Positions 18,842 through 26,048 of a DNA stretch of 64,000 nt are shown here, one piece after another. This DNA is from DATFMP01 sp035266845 (GTDB taxonomy: Bacteria > SAR324 > JACQKK01): positions 83,325 through 147,324 of the forward strand of contig DATFMP010000103.1 in NCBI GenBank assembly GCA_035266845.1. The letters run 5' to 3'. The position numbers were made by a program, and so were the translations under genes. A model generated the notes under the pieces. It had not been told where the DNA came from. It saw only the letters and a list, made by a program, of their open reading frames with translations, and ran no database searches. Every line of letters starts with the position of its first letter. The stretch's first letter is position 1.

Positions 18842-19210
18842 ATGAACACCACGCCATTCCAGACCGCAGCGACGACGGACGACACAGGCCTGTGCGGCAC
18901 GCACCGGCCCGGCAGCTATGCTGAGTTGACGCCGCATGAATTCCACGCCCGCAAGGACCTGGGGGTGGTCGTGCTCAAAGTGGCTGGCGCCGCCGAGCAG
19001 TTCGCCGGCTTCCGCAGCGTGTTCGCGCTGGGCTGCAGCACCGAGATCGACACCGTGCTGGCCAACTGGCCGCGCGAGGCGCCGCTGGGGCTGGTCTGCG
19101 CGGACGGGCAGTGCAGCAGCCGGCTGGCGATCCGCCTGTCCCGCCGGGGCTACCACGTGTTCCACCTGGCCGGGGGGCTGCACGAATGGCAGCAGTGCTG
19201 CCTGCCGTAG
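18842..19210 (+). CDS. Single-domain rhodanese-like protein
   Basis: A 122-residue cytosolic rhodanese domain. The phosphate-loop-like active site is LVCADGQCSSRLA with Cys in GQCSSR, followed by LSRRGYHVFHLAGGLHEW, the usual rhodanese C-terminus. It probably transfers or carries sulfane sulfur, or acts as a persulfide or redox partner. ATG 18842 follows a Pro-rich unlikely extension. It is the second rhodanese within 4 kb, the other being in the selenoprotein operon; a functional link is possible but unproven. Confidence 0.82.
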   Translation: MNTTPFQTAATTDDTGLCGTHRPGSYAELTPHEFHARKDLGVVVLKVAGAAEQFAGFRSVFALGCSTEIDTVLANWPREAPLGLVCADGQCSSRLAIRLSRRGYHVFHLAGGLHEWQQCCLP

Positions 19211-19303
19211 CCGCCTCACACACCGGCGCTTCCACCACCGAATGATCCACGGCACGGGGCCCGTGCATCCGCACGAAGGCCACAGATGCCGCACGCCCCG
19301 CGC

Positions 19304-19333
19304 TTGAGCGCAGCGGGGCCATTCCCGTACAAT
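19304..19333 (+). promoter_or_regulatory. Promoter of rnpB
   Basis: TTGAGC (19304-19309) and TACAAT (19328-19333) are separated by 18 bases. The predicted transcription start, 19340-19341, coincides with the first base of the RNase P RNA terminal helix. Confidence 0.75.
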
Positions 19334-19340
19334 GAAGGTA

Positions 19341-19792
19341 GAGACGGGCGCGCAGGAAGTCCAAAACGCGACCGCTGCCCGCCGGCCCGCAAGGGCCGCG
19401 TGGGGAGAGGAAAGTCCGGGCTCCACAGAGCAGGGTGCTGGCTAACCGCCAGGGGGGGCGACCCCACGGAAAGTGCCACAGAAAATACACCGCCGATGGC
19501 GGGCCGTGCCTCACGGCACGGTGCGTACAGGTAAGGGTGAAATGGTGGGGGCCGCGGTCCTGCTGCGGCCTGAAAGTAAGAGCCCACCGCGGCACCGGCG
19601 ACGGTGCCGGCAGGGTAAACCCCACCCGGAGCAAGTCCAAGCAGGCGGCGTTTCAAGGTTGCTCGCCGAGCCGCCGGGTAGGACGCTGGAGCGTGCCGGC
19701 AACGGTACGCCTAGATTGATGGCCGCGACGGCGCTTCACCGCGCCGGACAGAACCCGGCTTAATGAGGACTTCCCGCGCGTCTTCCCGTCTC
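19341..19792 (+). ncRNA. rnpB: RNase P RNA, bacterial class A
   Basis: The catalytic RNA of RNase P, which matures tRNA 5' ends. Diagnostic conserved pieces are GAGGAAAGTCCGGGCTCC near 19416, the AAACCGCCGATGGC-like segment around 19486, the GTAAGGGTGAAA block near 19530, TAAACCCCACCCGG near 19615 and the 3' signature ACAGAACCCGGCTTA near 19748. The termini pair in an unusually long helix (GAGACGGGCGCGC... with ...GTCTTCCCGTCTC). The mature ends may lie inside this helix, and the outer part may serve as processing or termination structure. The gene is convergent with grdA. Confidence 0.95.
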
Positions 19793-19802
19793 TCCTCGCG
19801 CG

Positions 19803-20267
19803 CTAATCCGGTATGCCTTCGCGCACGCCGCGCACGGCCGCGCCGATCTCCCCGGCGTCCATGGCCAGTTCCATCAGCGCCACGTGCTCTTGCCAGGCCT
19901 GGGGCGGGATCTGCGCCTTCACCTCGGCTTCCGTGATGTGGTAGACGGGCAGGCCCAGCGCCACGCCCGCCAGGGCCCCGGCCCAGGAGGGGTCGCCGCT
20001 GGTCACGCTGATAGCGTAGAGGCGACTGCTGTCCACCGTGGGTGTGCCCAGCAGCACAACCAGTTCGCCGGAGGAGTGCCGCTCGGCCGTGGTCTTGATC
20101 TCTTCCTGACCCTCCAGGTCAAGTGCGCCGGCGGACGTTCACACGAAGCAGTAGGTCTTCTCCAGCACCACCTCCGCCCCTAGCTCCCGCGCGCAGGCGG
20201 CGATGGCCGCCCCCTGCACGCCGTCGCGCTCGCCCAGGGCGATGATCTTCTTGCCGCGCAAGTCCAT
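19803..20267 (-). CDS. grdA: GrdA-like selenoprotein (glycine/sarcosine/betaine reductase component A)
   Basis: Encodes 154 residues if the in-frame UGA at 20141-20139 is read as selenocysteine at residue 43. The text around it, KTYCFVU-TSAGALDLEGQEE, matches the component A redox site CFVUTAAG of clostridial GrdA, and the rest (VTSGDPSWAGALAGVALGLP) matches its C-terminal half. Component A is the small thioredoxin-reducible carrier that takes the carboxymethyl group as a selenoether from component B and hands it to component C. GGGAG precedes ATG 20267. Length is close to the usual 155-160. It is the last gene of the operon, 102 bases after grdC. Ordinary gene callers will truncate it to an 84-residue fragment. 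Confidence 0.93.
20107..20121 (-). promoter_or_regulatory. Candidate bacterial SECIS hairpin in grdA
   Basis: A perfect stem TGACC / GGTCA with loop TGGAG begins 18 bases after the UGA. This falls in the usual window for the apical SelB-binding hairpin of bacterial SECIS elements, and the loop contains a G. Its folding energy was not computed. Confidence 0.6.
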
Positions 20268-20369
20268 GGCTAGCTCCCGCTGTTGGCTGGGCTCCCGAGC
20301 GAGCCCCCTTCTGCGCCGTTCCTATCACGCGCCGCACCGCGTGGATAGCTGGCGCGGCCATACCCTCCG

Positions 20370-21860
20370 CTACTCCCCCAGCGCCGGATTGCGCTCCAGC
20401 AGCAGGGAGAGGCCGTCGCTGAGCTGGGTCATGCGGCCCAGGAAGAGGCTGCCCTTGGCCAGCAGCAGCACGCGCCGGTAGCGGCCGTCGCGCAGGCCCT
20501 CCAGCGCGTGACCCAGGAAGGGCAGCGCCGAGGCGATGTGCCCCTGGGTGGGCGAAAAACCGGGCATGCCGTGCCGCGCCACGAAAGCAGGCAACTCCGC
20601 CGGCGGCAGCTCGCCGTGCAGGGCGGCCAGCCCCGCGATGACGCGGTAGTTCAGCGCGGGCACGTCGCCGCTGCCGGCAGGCTCGGTCAGCTCCGGGTTG
20701 TGCAGCTCGGTGGCGTACTTGTCCACGTCCGCGAAGCGCAGACCCTGCGCCGCCAGGGGCTGGGCCACCAGCGCCTCGAAGATGGCCTGCTGCGAGGCGC
20801 CCGCGGCCACGCTGTGGCGCCCCAGCGCATCCAGCCGCAGGCGCGGGGAGCGCCCGTCGTCGCGCTCCACCAGCACGGCCGCGGCGGCCAGCGTGTCCTC
20901 CAGGATAGGCTGGTCGTGCCGCAGGTGCCCGGCGTACTTCATGCCCAGCTTGGCCAGCGAGCACCCGCCGACCACGGCCACACGCGGGAACACGCCCGCG
21001 GCCACCAGGCTCCCCGCCAACACCAGCGCGTGCAGGGGCCCCGCGCAGAACGCCTTCACGTCCGCCCCCGTGGCGGCCTGCAGCCCGCACAGCTCCGCGA
21101 CGGCCTTGGCCAGGTTGCCGCCGCCGCGCTGATAGCGGTCGCCCACCGCCTCCTCGCCGCTGTTGAGCACGTAGCCGATGTCGCCCGGCGCGATGCCCTC
21201 CGCCGCCAGCAGACCGCCCAGCGCCAGGGCCGCGCTGGCCTTGCAGGCCAGGTTCTCCAGCAGCACGTCCGCGCTCAGGGTGGCGTCCTCGGCATGATCG
21301 GCGCGGATGCAGCCCACCAGCCGCCCCTCGCGCGTGTGTAGGGGCAGCGCGGGCAGTCCGCCGTGCAGCCGGGTCTGTAGCGCCTCGGCGCTCAGCCCAG
21401 CGCCCAATCGCTCCAGCAGCGCGGGGGTGACCTGCCCGTGGCGCTCCAGCGCGGGCCGCACCTCCGCCACAAAATCGGCGGCGAGGGACACCAGGTCCGC
21501 TGCGTCGGCCAGCTTCAGCCATGCCAGGAACTCTGCCTCGGGCATGATCTCGCCGTGGGGTCCCTCGCGCGACGCCTCCGGCGGGAAAGCGGCCGCGAAC
21601 CAGGGCCGCGGCAGCCCGGCCAGGGCGTCCGGGTGCAGCCTGCCGATCATGGCTTGGTTGGGGGGATAGGCGAGCGCCGCGGGAAAGTCGCGCAGGTGTG
21701 CCGCGATGCGCTCGGCCAGCGGGGCAGCAGCTTCGGCGGGGGCCGCGCTCTCCGCCGCGAGGTCGCGCGCGGGCTTGGAGCCCTCGCGCACAAGCCCCGG
21801 CGTGTGCGCCAGGAAGAAGTGCGCGGCGCGGATGACGGGCAGGGAGGCGGCTGCGGTCAC
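20370..21860 (-). CDS. grdC: GrdC-like component C beta subunit (FabH/thiolase-fold)
   Basis: A 496-residue protein matching clostridial GrdC block by block: LENLACKASAALAL, NSGEEAVGDRYQRGGGNLAK, FCAGPLHALVLAGSLVAAGV (Cys272), GCSLAKLGMKYAGHL, PILEDTL, VDKYATELHNPE, GMPGFSPTQGHI and KGSLFLGRMTQLSDGLS. In glycine reductase, component C releases the two-carbon unit from selenoether-GrdA as an acyl thioester. The PlsX-like partner GrdD, to which the acetyl-bearing thiol was assigned in Eubacterium acidaminophilum and which makes acetyl phosphate, is not present in this window. The product may therefore leave differently, for example to CoA (inference). Confidence 0.9.
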   Translation of the reverse strand: MTAAASLPVIRAAHFFLAHTPGLVREGSKPARDLAAESAAPAEAAAPLAERIAAHLRDFPAALAYPPNQAMIGRLHPDALAGLPRPWFAAAFPPEASREGPHGEIMPEAEFLAWLKLADAADLVSLAADFVAEVRPALERHGQVTPALLERLGAGLSAEALQTRLHGGLPALPLHTREGRLVGCIRADHAEDATLSADVLLENLACKASAALALGGLLAAEGIAPGDIGYVLNSGEEAVGDRYQRGGGNLAKAVAELCGLQAATGADVKAFCAGPLHALVLAGSLVAAGVFPRVAVVGGCSLAKLGMKYAGHLRHDQPILEDTLAAAAVLVERDDGRSPRLRLDALGRHSVAAGASQQAIFEALVAQPLAAQGLRFADVDKYATELHNPELTEPAGSGDVPALNYRVIAGLAALHGELPPAELPAFVARHGMPGFSPTQGHIASALPFLGHALEGLRDGRYRRVLLLAKGSLFLGRMTQLSDGLSLLLERNPALGE

Positions 21861-21924
21861 GGGTTCGCTCGCGCGGAGGAGACGCAGAGGAGGGCGGCGT
21901 CCCTGGCGGCCCGACGTTCAGGGC

Positions 21925-22770
21925 TCAGACGGGCCCGTGCGCGCCGTTCTCCATGGGGGTGCTGTCGCTGTTGGCCCACTCCTTCATGGAGCCATCGAAG
22001 TTGCGCACACGCGGGAACCCCAGCAGGGTCAGCACTAAGGCCGCCTGGGAGGCGCGGATGCCCGCCTGGCAGTGCGTGATCACCTCGTGCTCCGGCGTGA
22101 TGCCGACTTTGCTCAGCCCGGCGCGCAATTCGTCCGCCGGCCGGAACATGCGGCGCTCATCTTCGGCGAGGCTGTTGATCCACTCCCAATGCATCGCGCC
22201 GGGAATGTGGCCGGTGCGCCGATTGCCCCAGGGGTTGTGCCCCGCCCATTCGGACTGGTTGCGCACGTCCAGCACCTGCACGTCCGGATCGTCCAGGTGC
22301 TTGAGGACGTAGTCCACGCGTGCCAGCACGGCCTGGTTCGGGTGCGGAGAAAAGCGCGCGGGCGGCCGCTGCTTCAGGTTCAGCGAGACCGGCCAGCCCT
22401 CGGCGCGCCAGCGGTGCCAGCCGCCGTTGAGCACGCGCACCTTGGCGTGGCCATAGTAGGTGAGCACCCACCACACGCGAGCCGCGGCCATGCCACCGTG
22501 CCGGTCGTACAGCACGACGGTGGTCTCCTTGGTGATGCCGAGCTGGCCCATGGCCTGGGCGAAGCGCTGCCGATCCACCACGTGCAGCGGGTCGTCCGGA
22601 TCCTTCAGGGAGAAGTGAACCGGCAACGCCACGGCACCTGGGATGTAGGCCCAGGTGTGGCCATGACCGCCCGAGCAGTCCACGATGCAGAGATCCGGAT
22701 CGTCCCGCACCGAGTCCAGCCACTCCGGATCGGCCAACAACTCCTGCCGATCGTAGTTTGATGCCTCCAT
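21925..22770 (-). CDS. Two-domain rhodanese (sulfurtransferase) inside the grd operon
   Basis: A 281-residue tandem rhodanese like SseA/thiosulfate sulfurtransferase. The N-terminal domain (LCIVDCSGGHGHTWAYIPGA) is catalytically inactive in this family. The C-terminal domain carries the active loop THCQAGIRAS with Cys234 after LDVRNQSEW and GHIPGAMHW. It moves sulfane sulfur from thiosulfate or mercaptopyruvate to thiophilic acceptors. ATG 22770 (MEASNYDRQE) is preferred over the upstream ATG that overlaps grdE. It sits between grdE and grdC in the same direction, 68 bases after grdE. I know of no rhodanese in clostridial grd operons, so it may be part of a modified pathway. Confidence 0.9.
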   Translation of the reverse strand: MEASNYDRQELLADPEWLDSVRDDPDLCIVDCSGGHGHTWAYIPGAVALPVHFSLKDPDDPLHVVDRQRFAQAMGQLGITKETTVVLYDRHGGMAAARVWWVLTYYGHAKVRVLNGGWHRWRAEGWPVSLNLKQRPPARFSPHPNQAVLARVDYVLKHLDDPDVQVLDVRNQSEWAGHNPWGNRRTGHIPGAMHWEWINSLAEDERRMFRPADELRAGLSKVGITPEHEVITHCQAGIRASQAALVLTLLGFPRVRNFDGSMKEWANSDSTPMENGAHGPV

Positions 22771-22838
22771 CGATCTCGCGCGGTGATCGTGGGTTCCCCC
22801 CCAACGATGGCGCGGGTCAGGCCTCCATCTCGCTGTTA

Positions 22839-24143
22839 TTATTCGATGCAACTCAGGCTGTTGAATCCGTAATGGTCATCGTAGCGCCAGGGTGGCGGCA
22901 GCCGCCCTGCCGCGGGCACCAGCACGTCCCTGCCGGTACCCGCGCGCCGGTCACCTTGGATCGCCTTTTCCGGCAGCCCGATCACGCGCTGCACAGGGGC
23001 TGCATCCGGGATCTCCAGCGTGCGGTTGTTGAAGAAGCTGGTGCTGACGATGGCGTCGGCCTCCGGCAGCGGCTCCAGCATGGTGGGCGCGCCTTCCGTG
23101 GCGTCGTCCTCGCTGGTCAGAAAGACCGTCTTGATCCCGAGGCGCTCGCAGGCCTGCACGGTGCGGATCACCTCGATGAACTCGTTGCCGCCGGCATCCC
23201 AGGTCACGATGGCTCCGTCCGCGCCCAGGGTTTGCGCCAGCTTGGCGGTCTGATTGGCCATAAGCTGCTTCTCGTGCTGCGTCGTCCACTCCGTGCGCAG
23301 CACGATGTCCCCCAGGAAGTTCCAGTCCAGCCCATGGCGCCGCAGCAGGTCCATGTGCAGCGGATTGTTGGCCACGGCCCAGGACATGGCAAAGGCAGTG
23401 CGGTACGAGCCCGTCAACGCCCCATCCAGCACCTCGTTGGGGTGCAGATACCAGGGTGGGGTGAGTTGGGTGAGCCCGTAGGTGGCCGTTCCGTAGGCCG
23501 TCGGCGATCCACTCATCGCCTGCGGCGAGTGCACGCACCAGATGTAGATCACGTTGGGAAGCTGCGGGTTCACCAGGCCAAGCTCGAACGTCTCCGTGTC
23601 CGGTGGCGTCAAATCGCGCACGGCCGCCGCCACCCGGTCGCTGACGGTCAGCGCGGCTTGGTGGACGGCGTTGTTCCGGGCCTCGCTCCCCAGGGCCGGA
23701 TCGGGCTCCACCACGAGGCACAGCAGGTGCAATCGGTGGTACGGGTACATCTCCCCGTAGGGCCCGTTCATGTCCAGATAGGTCTCCACGAAGTCGCCGC
23801 CGGAATCGTGCCAGTTGACGCTGGAGACCTCCACCACGCCCATGCCGGCCAGCCGGTGCGTGCGGCCCTGCCCCACCGTGGTGATGGCGCGACCGCAGAT
23901 GCCCGGATAACACACACCCGGGCCCTCCACCTTCACACGCGGCTCGATCACGTCGCGCACGGGCCAGATGCGCACGGATTCCCCCGGCGCCGCCAGCTCC
24001 AGCTCCGCCTTGACGATGCGCGGATCGTCCCGCACGGCGCGCAACACGGCATCGCGGTCGACTTCCAGCGTGCCCTCCGACCAGCGCGTGCGCGGCCCGA
24101 AGGCAATGCGCCGCACGGGGAAGCTCCCCAGTTCAAGACGCAT
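22839..24143 (-). CDS. grdE: GrdE/GrdG/GrdI-like component B proprotein homologue lacking the pyruvoyl cysteine
   Basis: A 434-residue homologue of the substrate-specific component B proprotein: IEPRVKVEGPGVCYPG, GQGRTHRLAGMGVVEVSS, NEVLDGAL, LLRRHGLDWNFLGDIVLRTE and GAIVTWDAGGNEFIEVI. In clostridial GrdE the chain is cut before a Cys in a DGAIVSGNC context, and that Cys becomes a pyruvoyl group that binds the amine substrate. Here the aligned segment reads LDGALTGSYRTAF with no Cys; Ser246 lies at or next to the position. Either Ser replaces Cys as pyruvoyl precursor, or substrate binding differs. AGGAGG lies about 10 bases before ATG 24143, and the start overlaps the grdB stop by 11 bases. 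The alignment of the cleavage site is from memory of the family. Confidence 0.85.
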   Translation of the reverse strand: MRLELGSFPVRRIAFGPRTRWSEGTLEVDRDAVLRAVRDDPRIVKAELELAAPGESVRIWPVRDVIEPRVKVEGPGVCYPGICGRAITTVGQGRTHRLAGMGVVEVSSVNWHDSGGDFVETYLDMNGPYGEMYPYHRLHLLCLVVEPDPALGSEARNNAVHQAALTVSDRVAAAVRDLTPPDTETFELGLVNPQLPNVIYIWCVHSPQAMSGSPTAYGTATYGLTQLTPPWYLHPNEVLDGALTGSYRTAFAMSWAVANNPLHMDLLRRHGLDWNFLGDIVLRTEWTTQHEKQLMANQTAKLAQTLGADGAIVTWDAGGNEFIEVIRTVQACERLGIKTVFLTSEDDATEGAPTMLEPLPEADAIVSTSFFNNRTLEIPDAAPVQRVIGLPEKAIQGDRRAGTGRDVLVPAAGRLPPPWRYDDHYGFNSLSCIE

Positions 24144-25476
24144 CGCGCAAGGCCTCCTCTCCACTGCCCGCCAGGGGATCGAACAGCTTGGGCCCGGGCA
24201 CGGCCTGCCGCAGGGCGCCCAGGGCCGTCTTCACGATGCGCAGGCCATAGGCGTAGTCCTTCTCCGGCCCCAGAGACGGATCGCCGCAGACGTGCTCGAT
24301 GCGGGCGCCGCGCACCACACGGTTGGCGCCCGTGGTGAGTGCGAGGTCATAGATGGCGGAGATCATGGCCACCGGAATGCCCACCCGCTCGATTTCCTTG
24401 GCGATCGTTGCCCCGCAACGATTGCAGGTACCTCACGTGGCGACGAGCAAGGCGCCGTCCACGCCTCCTGCCTTGAGGTCTTCCGCGATGCCGCGGCCCA
24501 TGCGGGCGGCCGCCGCCACGGGCGTGCTCACCCCCGGCAGGGCGTAGATCCACTCGTACACCCGGCCGATCGCCCCGCTGCGTTCCAGGTCGCGCAGGAA
24601 GTTCAGGGGCAGGATGTAGTTGGGATTGCGGTTGACGATGTGGTTGAAGTAGCCGGCATGGAAGGCCTCCCAGCCCTCCGGGCTCAGGGCCTCCAGATCC
24701 TGCACCGAATGGCGGTGGTAGCGGGTGGCATTGGCGGCCACCTGCCCCTCGGGGTTGCCCTTGCGCACCAGCCCGCCCGTGGTGACCATGGCGATGGTCG
24801 CCTCGCGCAGTGCCGCCAACGGCGGGGCGGGGGGCACACGCTCGGGCGCGTTGATGGGCACCTCGGTGGTGAAGGACCGCCCATGCAGCTTGTCCAGCAG
24901 CATGTCCAGTGCGCGCTGGTAGCCGGGCCGGCCCCGGTCGTACACGCGGCGAACACCGTTGGAGATCGTGCCTTCCAGCTCCGCCGGTCCCAACGCCTCG
25001 CCCCGCTGCAGCTTGAGGCCCACGCGCACCATGGCCGCCAGCGCCTGGGGCATGTCCGCCGGCGTCTCGCCCGTGGGCACCATCACCACGTCGGCGCGGG
25101 CGCCCTGCACGGCGGGATTGTCCCGGTGCAGGCCAGTCACGGCGGGAATACCGAGCTTGCAGGCCAGCCGACACACCTGCGCACAGGCCTGCCCGTAGCG
25201 GCCCGCCCCAAAGGCCGGCCCCGCCACCAGCAGATCCGGCTGCAACCGCTGCAGGTGCGTGCGCAGACCCATCAGCACGGAGTGCAGATCGTCATGGAAA
25301 CGGTTGTCCCCGCAGATGAGCGTGGCCACGACCTCGCCCTGGTCGCCCAGCGCCTGGGCCAGCGCGCGCCCGGCGCCGACGGGCCCCTCGCGGAGCGTCA
25401 GCTCGGTGCCGGCGTGCTCCTCGCCGCCGATGCCGGCGAAGAACTGGTTGAGGTAGTGGACGATGCGGATGGCCAT
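24133..25476 (-). CDS. grdB: GrdB-like selenoprotein (component B catalytic subunit)
   Basis: Encodes 447 residues if the in-frame UGA at 24435-24433 is read as selenocysteine 348. The sequence LLVAT-U-GTCNRCGATIAKEIER matches the UxxCxxC redox site of clostridial GrdB/GrdF/GrdH, whose Sec is near residue 350. The N-terminus MAIRIVHYLNQFFAGIGGEE and LREGPVGAGRALA are also family signatures. Component B attacks the alpha carbon of substrates such as glycine, sarcosine or betaine with its selenolate and passes the carboxymethyl group to GrdA. It is the first gene of the operon; the start ATG 25476 is chosen by the conserved N-terminus. Standard annotation will split it into two ORFs (about 24133-24384 and 24433-25524). 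Confidence 0.93.
24404..24422 (-). promoter_or_regulatory. Candidate bacterial SECIS hairpin in grdB
   Basis: A perfect 8-base-pair stem ATCGTTGC / GCAACGAT with loop GGG starts 11 bases after the selenocysteine UGA, within the coding sequence. The position, length and G-containing loop fit a SelB-binding hairpin. Confidence 0.7.
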
Positions 25477-25578
25477 GGCACGTTTCGGAAGCGCCTCCCG
25501 GCCTTTTCTGCGCCGCACCCCCATGGGGGCGCAGTCCGGCCTGGGGAAGACACTACCTTCTACACAGGCCCGCGCACC

Positions 25579-25592
25579 TTGACAAGGATCAA
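25579..25592 (-). promoter_or_regulatory. FNR/Anr-like site upstream of the grd operon
   Basis: TTGACAAGGATCAA matches the FNR consensus TTGAT-N4-ATCAA at 9 of 10 positions. It lies about 105 bases before the grdB start. A weak -10-like TAGTGT at 25555-25550 would place the site near -42, the class II activator position. Anaerobic activation would suit a reductase of this type. The remainder of the 572-base stretch 25477-26048 shows no convincing gene or tRNA. Confidence 0.5.
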
Positions 25593-26048
25593 GCTTTCGA
25601 AATGCGGTGGGAAATCAGCCGATTACAGGCGGAATTGCGAAAGGGAGGGCGCCGATACGATGTCCGCCGCGGCATGGGCACGACCCCCAGCGATGCGGCA
25701 CCTGCGGGCGAGCCAGGAAGGGTGGCTCTGGCAAGGCAGCGGGTTGCCATCCTTGGCAAACGCGAAGCGTCCTTGTTTACCCGTTGCCCGAAAGAGGAGA
25801 GTTGCTGTTTTCCATATCGGCGCTCTCCGGGGAAACTTTAGCCACAACCGGTCCATCAGGTCCAGCGTTTTTTTCAGCGGTCCGCAAAGGTCCGCGCGGC
25901 GCGGCCTGGCGAGGAGGGCCCCGGGAGCGGGTCCCCGCTGAAGGGGGTGCGTGAGGTGCAATTCCGCGCGCCACGGGGCACGATGAGGGGGTCGGCCCGT
26001 AGAACGAAGCGAACCGGGCCGGCACGGGCGGAGCAGGCCCGCGGCCGG

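Noticed and set aside
24433..24435. UGA in grdB (and at 20139-20141 in grdA) read as ordinary stop, making pseudogenes
   Set aside because: Both UGA codons fall exactly at the family selenocysteine position, homology continues in the same frame on both sides, and hairpins follow. Two independent nonsense mutations at these sites are improbable.
25477..26048. Possible selenocysteine tRNA or small gene in front of grdB
   Set aside because: No cloverleaf with long acceptor arm and UCA anticodon was found, and the open frames have arbitrary composition.
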